Shown piece after piece: positions 19,281-27,328 of a DNA stretch of 64,000 nt. The notes below the pieces were generated by a model, which worked only from the letters and a program-made list of their open reading frames with translations, made no database searches and was not told the origin of the DNA. The first letter of the stretch is position 1; every line of letters begins with the position of its first letter. The stretch is from Gandjariella thermophila (GTDB lineage Bacteria; Actinomycetota; Actinomycetes; Mycobacteriales; Pseudonocardiaceae). Location: the NCBI RefSeq assembly GCF_005405885.1, contig NZ_BJFL01000005.1:62001-126000 (forward strand), in the 5' to 3' direction. Position numbers and translations under genes: made by a program.

Positions 19281-20780
19281 TCAGCGGTTGGACGCCGCGC
19301 GGACGAACTCGCCGAGGTCGGCGGACTGCCGGATCCGGCTCGGTTCGTGCACGTACATCATGTGCCCGGCCTCGTAGTAGGCCAGGCTGATGTTGTCCCG
19401 CAGCTCGGCCGGAATCGGCAGGTGGGCGAGCACGTGCTGGGCGGCGAAGTACGGCGTGGCCCCGTCGTGGTAGCCGAGGCCGACGTGCACCTTCAGGTAG
19501 GGGTTGGCCCGCATCGCGGTGCCCAGCTTGCCGGTCACCGACACGTGCGCGCCCTCGAAGTCCTTGTACGACCACGGCCGCACCCGGGCGGTGAGCACCT
19601 CGTAGGGCAGGTCGTTGGCGTACTCCAACTCGGCGCGCACGTAGTGGTTCAGCGCCGCCGCGTACGGCCCCATGATCGCCTGCATCGACGGGTCGTCCTC
19701 GAAGTGCTCCCGGCCGGCGTCCGCGTCCCACCCGGTGAACCGGCCGTCCAGCCGGCCGACCACCAGGCGGCGGTGGCGCAGTAGCTCGGTGAAGAACCGG
19801 ACGTGCTCGATGCGCAGGTTCACCCGGTCCACGTAGTCGGCGGACAGCCCGGTCAGCCCGGCGATCTTGTCGACCGCGGCCGCCCGCTCCTCGGTTGACA
19901 GCCGCGCGCCACGGGCCAGCGCCCACGGGTAGTCGCGCGCCGCGTACTCCTCGGCCTCGGCCAGCACGTCGGACAGCGCGCGGTCGCCGTGCAGCCCGTG
20001 GTAGTGCGCGATCGCCGCGTAGGTGGGCAGGAAGAGGGTGTGCGGCAGGTCGTTGCCCTCGGTGAACCGGACGGTGCCCATGTCCAGCACCGAGGAGATC
20101 AGCATGAGCCCGTTGAGGTACATGCCGTACCGGGACTGCAGGTGCTCGGCGAGCGCGGCGGCGCGGAGCGTGCCGTAGGACTCGCCGGCCAGAAACTTCG
20201 GCGACATCCAGCGCCCGTTGCGCGAGGTCCACAACCGGATCACCTCGCCGACCGACTCCAGGTCGCCCTGGAAGCCGTGAAAGTCGGCGGGTTTCTCGCC
20301 CTTGACGGTGCGCGAGTATCCGGTGGACACCGGGTCGATGAACACCAGGTCGCTGTGCGCCAGCAGGGTTTCCGCGTTGTCGGCCAACCCGTACGGCGGC
20401 GGGGTGAGCGCACCGACGTCCCCGGACAGCACCCGGCGCGGCCCGAGCAGCCCGAGGTGCAGCCACGCGCTGGACGAGCCGGGCCCACCGTTGAACGCGA
20501 AGGTGACCGGCCGCTCGCCGGGGTCGGCACCGTCCAGGGTGTAGACCGTGAGGAAGACCTCGGCCTTGGGCTGGTGGCCGTCGAACGCGCCGTCGGTGTG
20601 CACCTCGGTGCGCAGCACGATCCGGCCGGCCGTGGCCGTGTAGCTCAGCTCGCCCTGCGGCACGGTCAGCGTGTGCCGGGTGGTGACCAGATCGTCGACC
20701 GGCGTGGTGTCCCGGTCGTCGGCCGTGCGGTGGCCGTTCGCGGTCGGCTTCCCGGTGTCGGTCTCCTGCGCGTTGCCCAT
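19281..20780 (-). CDS. S10 family serine carboxypeptidase-like protein
   Basis: 499 residues, no signal peptide. S10 hallmarks are present: oxyanion segment NGGPGSSS (97–104), nucleophile in GESYG (Ser201), and a C-terminal catalytic His in YEAGHMMY near 480. The family removes C-terminal residues from peptides; bacterial members are poorly studied. ATG 20780 has TAGGGT seven bases upstream and no RBS, so it is probably leaderless. It diverges from the uracil-DNA glycosylase gene, with 52 bases between start codons. Confidence 0.88.
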   Translation of the reverse strand: MGNAQETDTGKPTANGHRTADDRDTTPVDDLVTTRHTLTVPQGELSYTATAGRIVLRTEVHTDGAFDGHQPKAEVFLTVYTLDGADPGERPVTFAFNGGPGSSSAWLHLGLLGPRRVLSGDVGALTPPPYGLADNAETLLAHSDLVFIDPVSTGYSRTVKGEKPADFHGFQGDLESVGEVIRLWTSRNGRWMSPKFLAGESYGTLRAAALAEHLQSRYGMYLNGLMLISSVLDMGTVRFTEGNDLPHTLFLPTYAAIAHYHGLHGDRALSDVLAEAEEYAARDYPWALARGARLSTEERAAAVDKIAGLTGLSADYVDRVNLRIEHVRFFTELLRHRRLVVGRLDGRFTGWDADAGREHFEDDPSMQAIMGPYAAALNHYVRAELEYANDLPYEVLTARVRPWSYKDFEGAHVSVTGKLGTAMRANPYLKVHVGLGYHDGATPYFAAQHVLAHLPIPAELRDNISLAYYEAGHMMYVHEPSRIRQSADLGEFVRAASNR

Positions 20781-20832
20781 GCGTCGCACCCTACGGCGCG
20801 CGATCTCCCCGCCGGTACGCAGAATGGGAGCC

Positions 20833-21579
20833 GTGCCGGACCGTGGCCGTGTCCCCGCCGAGGTGGCGCCGGCTGTTCCCGGCATCGCCGCGCTGGACGC
20901 CGAGGTGAGCCGGTGCCGGGCCTGCCCCCGGCTGGTCGTGTGGCGGGAGGAGGTGGCCAGGGTGCGCCGCCGGGCCTACCGCGACGAGGAGTACTGGGCG
21001 CGGCCGGTGCCCGGCTACGGGCCCGAGGACGCCGCGCTGGCCATCGTCGGGCTCGCCCCGGCGGCGCACGGCGGCAACCGCACCGGGCGGATGTTCACCG
21101 GCGACCGTTCCGGCGACGTGCTGTTCGCGGCGCTGCACGCGGTCGGCCTCGCCTCCCAGCCGGAGTCCGTGCACCGCGACGACGGGCTGGAGCTGCGCGG
21201 CACCCGGATCACCGCGCCGGTGCACTGCGCACCGCCGGCCAACAAGCCCACGCCGGCTGAGCGGGACACCTGCCGGCCGTGGCTGACCCGGGAACTGACG
21301 TTGCTGCGGCCGACGCTGCGGGCGGTCGTGGTGCTCGGCGCGTTCGGCTGGCAGGCGCTGCTGCCCGCGCTGCCCGCCGCGCACTGGCGGGTGCCTCGGC
21401 CGCGGCCGGTGTTCGGGCATGGCGCGGACGCGGTGATCCCCGCCGCCGACGGCGGCGCCGACCTGCACCTGCTCGGCTCCTACCACGTCAGCCAGCAGAA
21501 CACCTTCACCGGCAAGCTCACCCCTGCGATGCTGCGGGAGGTCCTGACCAGGGCGAAGGACCTGGCCGGGCTGGGCTGA
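20833..21579 (+). CDS. Family 5 uracil-DNA glycosylase (UdgB-like, Fe-S)
   Basis: 248 residues. CRACPRL (Cys28, Cys31) and the later CAPPANKP...DTC pair provide the four [4Fe-4S] Cys of family 4/5 enzymes. GLAPAAHGGNRTGRMFTGD is the family 5 active-site segment, with Ala-Ala in place of the Asp/Glu of other families. It removes uracil and other deaminated bases from DNA. GTG 20833 sits seven bases after CAGAAT and is likely leaderless; ATG 20824 is an alternative. Its 3' coding end contains one copy of the 20-bp repeat found again in the debris at 21818. Confidence 0.9.
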   Translation: MPDRGRVPAEVAPAVPGIAALDAEVSRCRACPRLVVWREEVARVRRRAYRDEEYWARPVPGYGPEDAALAIVGLAPAAHGGNRTGRMFTGDRSGDVLFAALHAVGLASQPESVHRDDGLELRGTRITAPVHCAPPANKPTPAERDTCRPWLTRELTLLRPTLRAVVVLGAFGWQALLPALPAAHWRVPRPRPVFGHGADAVIPAADGGADLHLLGSYHVSQQNTFTGKLTPAMLREVLTRAKDLAGLG

Positions 21580-21837
21580 GCTGTGGCGCCCCTGGAGAAG
21601 CTGCGCGGCGACCGCGGGGGGCAGTACAGCATACGGATCAACCAGCAACGGCGTATGGCTCAACCTGCAGTCCCGCGACGACCTGGCGCGCGAGAGGGAC
21701 CACCTGGCCGACACGCTCGATCGGATCCGTCCGCTGGCCAGTGCCTGACGCCCGCACGGTCTGCGGTGCGGAAACCACTGCCGTGGTTCGCGACATCCGC
21801 AGGCCATGAAGGTGGAAACGTCAGCCAGCAGAACACC
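21485..21837. repeat. 20-bp direct repeat bracketing toxin–antitoxin debris
   Basis: ACGTCAGCCAGCAGAACACC occurs at 21485–21504, where it codes for YHVSQQNT in the glycosylase gene, and again at 21818–21837 in non-functional sequence, 333 bases apart. The segment between holds remnants of a higBA module. The second copy interrupts an antitoxin remnant on the other strand. It looks like an insertion or recombination scar. Confidence 0.7.
21583..21748 (+). pseudogene. higBA toxin–antitoxin remnant (internally deleted)
   Basis: Frame 1 (21583 to about 21652) encodes LEKLRGDRGGQYSIRINQQ, closely resembling the HigB/RelE-type core (LKGDRxGQYSIRINDQWR) but lacking both ends. A shifted frame from 21653 to the TGA at 21746–21748 encodes VWLNLQSRDDLARERDHLAD and a short tail, the C-terminus of HigA-type antitoxins. 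A single deletion fused the middle of the toxin to the end of the antitoxin. Neither is functional. Assignment rests on pattern recognition of the families. Confidence 0.7.
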
Positions 21838-21957
21838 CAGAGACAGCAGGAACGCCTGCGGCGACTGGCCGCGCGAGCGCGCCCGTTCGACCAGGACGTC
21901 GCGCACCTCTTCGGGTACGTCGCGGATCTGCGGAGCGACCATGAATGGGTTTTGCAT
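21806..21957 (-). pseudogene. Ribbon-helix-helix antitoxin remnant (VapB/FitA-like), truncated
   Basis: On the minus strand from ATG 21942 (or 21957) the frame reads MVAPQIRDVPEEVRDVLVER, then a Gly-Gln-Ser helix ending AFLLSL. This is the N-terminal DNA-binding half of FitA/VapB-type antitoxins. After LLSL the frame runs into the 20-bp repeat at 21818–21837 and loses resemblance. No partner PIN toxin is nearby. It may be a second decayed module next to higBA. Confidence 0.65.
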
Positions 21958-22124
21958 GCACGGCCCTTCCGAACCGATTCCGAACCCAGTGCAACAGGTC
22001 CGTCACGGACAGTTTTCCGCAGGTGAGGGGCACATCACGAGGTGGCGAGCCTCACCCAGCGACGGCGGTCACATACCGGCCGGATTCGTTACTCAATCGA
22101 GTCAGTTGGTGGGACCATGGGTGT

Positions 22125-23453
22125 ATGGCCGCGGTAAAGTCGCAACCCACCAGAATTCTGATCGCCGGTGGCGGGTATGTGGGCATGTACACCGCTCTGG
22201 GGTTGCAATCCAAGCTCAGGGCCGGTGAAGCCTCGATCACCGTCGTGGATCCCCAGCCACACATGACCTACCAGCCGTTCCTGCCGGAGTCGTCGGCCGG
22301 CTCGATCGAGCCCCGGCACGTCGTCGTGCCGCTGCGTCGGGTGCTCAAGCGCTGCCAGGTGGTGACCGGGCGGATCACCCAGATCCAGAACGAGCACCGG
22401 GTGGCCACGGTCGAGGCGCCGGACGGGCACATCGAGGAACTGCCGTACGACGTGCTTGTCGTGGCGCTGGGCTCCATCGCGCGCACCCTGCCCATCCCGG
22501 GCCTCGCGGAGCAGGGCATCGCCGCGCGGACCGTCGGCGAGGCCATCTACCTGCGCAACCACGTGCTCTCCCGGCTGGACGCGGCCGCCAGCACCAACGA
22601 CCCGGACCTGCGCCGCCGGCTGCTGAGCTTCGTGGTGATCGGCGGCGGGTTCGCGGGCATCGAGATGCTGGGCGAGTTGGAGGACATGGCCCGCTACGCC
22701 ATCGAGCGCTACTACCGCGACCTCAGGCCGGAGGACATGCGGTGGGTGCTGGTCGAGGCGGCCAACCGGATCCTCCCCGAGGTGAGCGCCAAGATGGGCG
22801 TCTACACCGTGCGGCGGCTGGAGGAGCGGGGCATCGAGGTCTTCCTGGAGACCAAGGTGACCACGATGGAGAACGGCCACGTGGTGCTGGACGACGGCAC
22901 CGAGTTCGACGCCGACACGATCATCTGGACCGCTGGCGTCAAGGCCAACCCCGTGCTAGCCAACAGCGACCTGCCCCGGGACGCGCGTGGCCGGGTGCGC
23001 TGCACGGCCTCGCTTCAGGTCGAGGGCACGCCGAACGTGTGGGCGGCGGGCGACTGTGCCGCGGTGCCCGACCTGTCCCGCACCGAGGAGGACCCGCAGG
23101 CCACCTGCAGCCCTTCGGCGCAGCACGCCGTGCGGCAGGCCAAGCAACTCGCCAAGAACCTGGTCGCGGTGCTGCGTGGCAAGCAGCCCAAGCCGTACTT
23201 CCACCGCTACGTCGGCTCGGTGGCCAGCCTCGGCCTCTACAAGGGCGTCGCGGACGTCTACAACATCAAGCTCAAGGGCTTCCCCGCGTGGTTCATGCAC
23301 CGCACGTACCACGTCAGCCGGATGCCGACGTTCAACCGGAAGTTCCGCATCGTGATGGACTGGACCCTCGCCGCCGTGTTCCGGCGCGAGGTGGTCGCGC
23401 TGGGTCAGATCAACGACCCCAAGGCGGACTTCGTCCGCGCGGCGAACAGCTGA
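22125..23453 (+). CDS. ndh: Type II NADH dehydrogenase (NAD(P)/FAD-dependent oxidoreductase)
   Basis: 442 residues. FAD-binding GGGYVG (12–17) and NAD-binding GGGFAG (about 170) Rossmann motifs are present, with AAGDCAAVPD near residue 310 and a C-terminal amphipathic region typical of membrane-associated NDH-2. It transfers electrons from NADH to menaquinone without proton pumping. ATG 22125 gives the conserved length; the open frame upstream overlaps debris. Another flavin disulfide-type oxidoreductase is possible, but the overall resemblance is to NDH-2. Confidence 0.9.
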   Translation: MAAVKSQPTRILIAGGGYVGMYTALGLQSKLRAGEASITVVDPQPHMTYQPFLPESSAGSIEPRHVVVPLRRVLKRCQVVTGRITQIQNEHRVATVEAPDGHIEELPYDVLVVALGSIARTLPIPGLAEQGIAARTVGEAIYLRNHVLSRLDAAASTNDPDLRRRLLSFVVIGGGFAGIEMLGELEDMARYAIERYYRDLRPEDMRWVLVEAANRILPEVSAKMGVYTVRRLEERGIEVFLETKVTTMENGHVVLDDGTEFDADTIIWTAGVKANPVLANSDLPRDARGRVRCTASLQVEGTPNVWAAGDCAAVPDLSRTEEDPQATCSPSAQHAVRQAKQLAKNLVAVLRGKQPKPYFHRYVGSVASLGLYKGVADVYNIKLKGFPAWFMHRTYHVSRMPTFNRKFRIVMDWTLAAVFRREVVALGQINDPKADFVRAANS

Positions 23454-23848
23454 CGAGCCGTCTCGGCCGCGCCCGCGCGGCGACGCGCCCGGCCGGGAAC
23501 GCTCACGCACGCCGCACCGCTGCGGCCGGCGGCCGCTGCTCCACGCGGCCGCCGAGCCAGCCGTGCCGCCGATGATGGCCTCGCGCGCCCGAACCAACGG
23601 ACCGCCTGGCGAGGCCGGCGAGATCCCCAGCCGCCGTGCCGGCGGGCACCTCGGCCGTTCGGCGCTCTCCCTACCGCCAAACGGACGATCTTCAGGCGGT
23701 CGTACGACTTCTGCAAATTGCAAACCGGTACATGCCTCGCCTAAGTGGACTACCATCACCCGGCGTTGTCTTGACATTGCGTTAGGTGAAACCGAGACTA
23801 CGGCCAGTGTGTCACCCTAAAGTGTGAAAGACGGGCGTCGGAGAAGAG
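23454..23848. other. Gene-free region before the peptide/ATP-grasp operon
   Basis: About 395 bases without a credible gene. The last 140 bases are notably AT-richer than the surroundings. They hold a TGCAAATTGCA palindrome near 23711–23721, the promoter at 23771–23799, and two AGTGTG hexamers at about 23806 and 23821 that may be regulatory. Confidence 0.5.
23771..23799 (+). promoter_or_regulatory. Sigma-70-type promoter for the peptide/ATP-grasp operon
   Basis: A perfect TTGACA (23771–23776), a 17-base spacer and GAGACT (23794–23799), 50 bases before GTG 23849. Perfect -35 hexamers are rare in this window. The -10 is weak (xAxxxT), which would fit activator-dependent use. Confidence 0.5.
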
Positions 23849-23980
23849 GTGGCCGCATTGTCGATCAAGGAGTTGGCCGCCCGGCTGAGGCGTGGCGAGC
23901 TTGAGGACCGCGCGCTCGCCGATTACGCCGCCGAGTACGCCAGGGCGCAGAGGTGTTTCCGCAACAAGAAGGACGACTGA
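23849..23980 (+). CDS. 43-residue peptide, candidate precursor for the adjacent ATP-grasp ligase
   Basis: GTG 23849 to TGA 23980 encodes 43 residues: a helical charged stretch (SIKELAARLRRGELED), then ALADYAAEYARAQR and the C-terminus CFRNKKDD. Third codon positions are nearly all G or C, as in real genes here. GGAGAAG lies upstream; TTG 23858 is an alternative start. Two bases separate its stop from the ATP-grasp GTG. Small-peptide-plus-ATP-grasp is the layout of graspetide (omega-ester/amide peptide) loci. The sequence has no recognised graspetide core, so a precursor role is inference. A single Cys and the terminal Lys-Lys-Asp-Asp are the obvious candidate sites. Confidence 0.6.
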   Translation: MAALSIKELAARLRRGELEDRALADYAAEYARAQRCFRNKKDD

Positions 23981-23982
23981 GC

Positions 23983-25191
23983 GTGAGTGCCCGGTGGGGG
24001 CAGCGTGAGAACCTGTCCTCATCAGGGCCGGACGCCTCGCCGGGTGTCACGCCGGGTGTCGGTCCGGACATCCCCGACCGGCAGATCGGTGCCCTCCACA
24101 CCGAGCCCGCGGTCGGCGCCCCGCTCGACGGTCGACCGACTCCGCTGCTGCTGCAGGGCCAGGACTACCGGTTCCGCACGCCCCCCACCTGCCTGGATTT
24201 CCAGGAGCACGTCTACCGCAGGGGCATGGTCGACGAGGGCGACGGCGAGCCCGAGCCGTGTGTCCTCGTCCTCGCCCGCTCGGCGGACATGGAGATGAAC
24301 GAGCTGTCCATCGCGCTCGCCGAGCGCGGCATCCGGATGGCCCGCATCGACGTGGACCGCTGCCTGGACCTCGGCCTCACCATCCACACGGACACGCCGC
24401 TGATCGAGCTGGACCGCTGGCTGCTGCGCCCGGTGCTGGTCTGGCGCCGGCACTTCGAGTTGGCCGCGCTGCCGGTGGACCCGCGCACCCTGGTCGGCTC
24501 CTACACCGTGGACCAGTGGCGCGCGGTCGCGGACTGGCTGTCCAGCCGGTCGGACTGGGCGCACGTCAACCCGGCCAGGACGAGCCTGCACCTCGACCGG
24601 CTGACCCAGCTCGCCGACGCCCGCGCGTTCGGCCTGCGTATTCCGCGCACCGCGGTGACCACCCGCCCTGGCCGCAACCGGCCGGGCGGCGGGCGCTGCA
24701 TCGTCAAGTCCAGCGGCCGGCACCTGCTGGAACCGCGGCCCGGCCTGCAGCACGGGCTGTTCCCCCGGCCGCTGGAGACCAGCCGGACCTCGGACAACCC
24801 GGAACCGGCTCCGGTGATCGTGCAGGAGTACCTGCCCGCGGAGACCGAGATCCGGGTGTTCCTGATCGGTGAGGAGTGCATCGCGTACCAGGTGGACAAG
24901 CTCGACCCGGCGCAGCTCTGGTCGGACCCGGACGCCGTCCTGGTGCGCCGCGTCGACGTGACACCGGTCCTCGTGCAGCGGCTGCACGCGCTTGCGCGAC
25001 ACTGGCGGCTACAGGTCGCCGCGGTCGACCTGATGGTCGTCCAGGGTGAGTACGTGTTCCTCGAGGTGAACGTGAACTGTGACTGGCAGTGGTTCGAACA
25101 CCGCGCCGGCACCACCGAGGTGTCCGACGCGGTGCACGACTGGGTGGCCACCCGGTTCACCGAGCTGAATCGTGCGGACCCGCGCCGATGA
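23983..25191 (+). CDS. ATP-grasp ligase of the MvdD/TgmB (graspetide synthetase-like) type
   Basis: 402 residues. A variable Pro-rich N-terminus (about 1–85) precedes a pre-ATP-grasp domain (VLVLARSADMEMNELSIALA, then VWRRHFELAAL) and an ATP-grasp domain. The latter has RCIVKSSGRHLL, VQEYLPAETEIRVFLIGE and the Mg-binding EVNVNCDWQW near 360, the same positions as EVNPNGQW in MvdD/TgmB enzymes. Those make ester or amide cross-links in ribosomal peptides. GTG 23983 starts two bases after the peptide gene, so the two are co-translated. No transporter or protease gene is adjacent. ATP-grasp function is firm; substrate identity is inferred. Confidence 0.8.
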   Translation: MSARWGQRENLSSSGPDASPGVTPGVGPDIPDRQIGALHTEPAVGAPLDGRPTPLLLQGQDYRFRTPPTCLDFQEHVYRRGMVDEGDGEPEPCVLVLARSADMEMNELSIALAERGIRMARIDVDRCLDLGLTIHTDTPLIELDRWLLRPVLVWRRHFELAALPVDPRTLVGSYTVDQWRAVADWLSSRSDWAHVNPARTSLHLDRLTQLADARAFGLRIPRTAVTTRPGRNRPGGGRCIVKSSGRHLLEPRPGLQHGLFPRPLETSRTSDNPEPAPVIVQEYLPAETEIRVFLIGEECIAYQVDKLDPAQLWSDPDAVLVRRVDVTPVLVQRLHALARHWRLQVAAVDLMVVQGEYVFLEVNVNCDWQWFEHRAGTTEVSDAVHDWVATRFTELNRADPRR

Positions 25192-25355
25192 CCGCCGAGC
25201 AGGTCCGGCTGGAGCCGGCCGACCACCATCGCCGTCGGATGCGCTGGGTGTCCACCCCAGCGTCCGGCTCCCCCTCTGGCTTACGGCATTCAGTCGTCTG
25301 GAGCCGTCACCGTGTGCGGACCAGACCACCCGGCTGCGCCGCCCGGGGGGAGTTA

Positions 25356-25395
25356 GGTGTAATCACCCCCGCAACACCGCGGGACCTTCTAGGCT
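25356..25395 (+). promoter_or_regulatory. tRNA promoter with dyad
   Basis: TAGGCT (25390–25395) lies seven bases before the 5' end of the tRNA, so transcription would begin almost at the mature end. A dyad GGTGTAATCACC (25356–25367) sits in the upstream -35 area. No good -35 hexamer is present. Confidence 0.5.
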
Positions 25396-25402
25396 GCGCG
25401 CT

Positions 25403-25476
25403 GCCCCCGTAGCCCAACAGGAAGAGGCAGGCCCCTTAAAAGGGTCCAAGTGTCGGTTCGAGTCCGATCGGGGGCA
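25403..25476 (+). tRNA. tRNA-like gene, anticodon UAA (Leu codon UUA) but class I short variable arm
   Basis: 74 nt folding as a cloverleaf: acceptor GCCCCCG/CGGGGGC (25403–25409, 25469–25475), D-stem 25412–25415/25425–25428 with one C·A mismatch, anticodon stem GGCCC/GGGTC, loop CTTAAAA with anticodon TAA at 25437–25439, variable loop CAAGT, T-stem GTCGG/CCGAT and loop TTCGAGT. U8, A14, G18G19 and the T-loop consensus are present; position 21 is G instead of A. Bacterial leucine tRNAs have a long variable arm; this one does not. It has its own -10 and downstream hairpins, so it may be expressed. It may be a mischarged, suppressor-like or degenerate tRNA. Confidence 0.85.
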
Positions 25477-25502
25477 CAGCACTCCAAGGAGACGAAAACC
25501 CC

Positions 25503-25521
25503 ACGCCGGGAAAACCGGCGT
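25503..25521 (+). terminator. Hairpin downstream of the tRNA
   Basis: ACGCCGG-GAAAA-CCGGCGT forms a perfect 7-bp stem 27 bases after the tRNA. There is no U-tract; it could be a processing or weak termination signal. Confidence 0.5.
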
Positions 25522-25573
25522 TGGTGTGGTGCGCCAGTCTCCGCGCCGTCCGGCTCGCCGGCATTTCGAGTGG

Positions 25574-25641
25574 CCCGGCCGAGAGGGGGAAGTCCCGAGC
25601 CGGGCCGTTCGCGGCTTCTCGGGCCTCTTGGCCGGGTTTTT
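25574..25641 (+). terminator. Rho-independent terminator with U-tract
   Basis: CCCGGCCGAGAGG (25574–25586) pairs with CCTCTTGGCCGGG (25624–25636) with one G·U. An inner CCCGAG/CTCGGG helix lies between, and TTTTT follows (25637–25641). It probably ends tRNA transcription. Confidence 0.6.
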
Positions 25642-26262
25642 CGTGGCGTTGTGAGGCGCTGGTGCGCTGCGCGGGCACCGGCCGCGCGGATCACGGGGCC
25701 GTGGTCGCGCCGGCCGTCCGACCCGCGAGCGCCCGCGGTGGGCGAACGGGAGGACATCCGCCGGCCGTCATCACGTGCGGCTAACCCGGAGAATGGAACG
25801 CGTTCTCAGTCCGTAACCGCCGCCTCGGGATGCCCTGCGTAATCCTTCAGGCATTCGACTAATCGTCCAGGCGGTCGGTGACCACGACAGTAAGAACGCA
25901 TTCGCATGTTGCCTTATTGCTCTGTTCGAACGACGGGAATTGCCCCGGCTGGACCGCTGCCGGGCGGCCGTGGCAGCGCTCTGCTGCGCGAACGACGCGG
26001 ATTGGTCTGGACCATGAGACCATCCGGGTCACCTCGACGGCCTCGCCGGTAACCGCGGCTCGCACCGCGACGGGCGGGCACCCGTCCGGCCGGGCGCCGG
26101 ATGCACCCGCACGGCCTGCCGGGCGGCGCCAACGCCGTTGACCTTCGGCGTCGGCGAACCGCGCCAAGGGCACCTAGAGGACGGTCCGAGTGCCGGGTTT
26201 GTCATGGAATGACTGGGTTACCCCTTTCGCGTTCCGCTGTCGCCTGGGAGAGTGGGGGCGCG
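25642..26262. other. Gene-free region with TetR-type palindrome
   Basis: About 620 bases with no credible gene on either strand; open frames lack codon bias. A palindrome GAACGCGTTC (25796–25805) within TGGAACGCGTTCTC matches 13 of 14 positions of the KstR-type TNNAACNNGTTNNA pattern, with no obvious target gene. The last part is the leader of the secreted protease gene. Confidence 0.45.
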
Positions 26263-27312
26263 ATGAGGAAGGCATCCGTACGCGGGTTCCGGCTGGTCCG
26301 AGTGCTGACGGCGCTGCTGGGCGGCGTCGCCGTGACTCTCTCCGCGCCGGCGGCACCGGCACCTGCCGCGGCTCCCGCGCTGCTGCCGGAGTTGCTGGCC
26401 CAGCAGGCCGCCACGGCGCTCGCCGCCCGCGTCTCGGCCGACCTCGGCACCCGATCGGCGGGTTCGTTCCTCGACCCCGCGACCGGTGTGCCGGTCGTGA
26501 ACGTGCTCGACCAGGCGGACGCGCAGCAGGTGCGGGAGCGGGGCGCCACGCCACGCGTGGTCGCCTACGGCACCGACGCGCTCCAGGAGGCGGAGGCCGA
26601 TCTGGACCGTACCGGCGGTGCGCCGAGCACCGCGTGGGGCGTCGACCCGGCCACCGACCAGGTGGTGCTCACCGTCTCCGATGCCACACCCAAGGACGGC
26701 GCGGACAGGCTGCTCGCCGCGGCCAGGAAGCACGGCAACCGAGTCCGGGTGCAGCGCATCAGCGGACCGATCACCGAGCAACTCTCCTCCGGAGACGACA
26801 TCACCACCGGGATGATCCGCTGCTCGGTGGGCTTCGCCGTGCACCGCGGCGGCACGCCGCACCTGCTCACCGCCGGCCACTGCACCCGAGGCCTGCCCCA
26901 GTGGATCAACGTGGGGCCCTCGGTGGACTCGCACTTCCCGGGCAGCGACTACGGGCTGATCCTGGACGAGACCGCGCAGGGCCGCGGCGTGGTCAACCTG
27001 TACAACGGCGGCACGCAGCGGATCACCGCCGCCGGCAACGCCACCGTCGGCCAGTCGGTCTGCAAGAGCGGCCGCACCACCCACCTGACCTGCGGCAAGA
27101 TCACCGCGCTGAACCAGACCGTGAACTACGGCAACGGCGACGTGGTCCGCGGCCTGATCCGCGCGGAGATCCGCTGCGACAAGGGGGACAGCGGCGGCGC
27201 GCTGTTCGCCGGCAGTGTCGGGCTGGGCACGCTCTCCGGCGGCGACGGCCACATCGAGTACTTCCAGCCGCTGCCCCAGTCGCTGCGCGCCTACGGCGCC
27301 ACACTCGGGTAG
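26263..27312 (+). CDS. Secreted S1 protease, alpha-lytic/streptogrisin type with propeptide
   Basis: 349 residues: signal peptide (about 1–35), a propeptide resembling the alpha-lytic protease prodomain (about 40–175), and a chymotrypsin-fold protease. The triad is intact: His in LLTAGHC (about 206), Asp in GSDYGLI (about 228), Ser in KGDSGGALF (about 309). The prodomain acts as folding chaperone and is removed after export. ATG 26263 precedes a standard signal peptide. Convergent with a broken polysaccharide deacetylase gene 16 bases away. Confidence 0.93.
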   Translation: MRKASVRGFRLVRVLTALLGGVAVTLSAPAAPAPAAAPALLPELLAQQAATALAARVSADLGTRSAGSFLDPATGVPVVNVLDQADAQQVRERGATPRVVAYGTDALQEAEADLDRTGGAPSTAWGVDPATDQVVLTVSDATPKDGADRLLAAARKHGNRVRVQRISGPITEQLSSGDDITTGMIRCSVGFAVHRGGTPHLLTAGHCTRGLPQWINVGPSVDSHFPGSDYGLILDETAQGRGVVNLYNGGTQRITAAGNATVGQSVCKSGRTTHLTCGKITALNQTVNYGNGDVVRGLIRAEIRCDKGDSGGALFAGSVGLGTLSGGDGHIEYFQPLPQSLRAYGATLG

Positions 27313-27328
27313 CCGCCGACCCGGCCGG

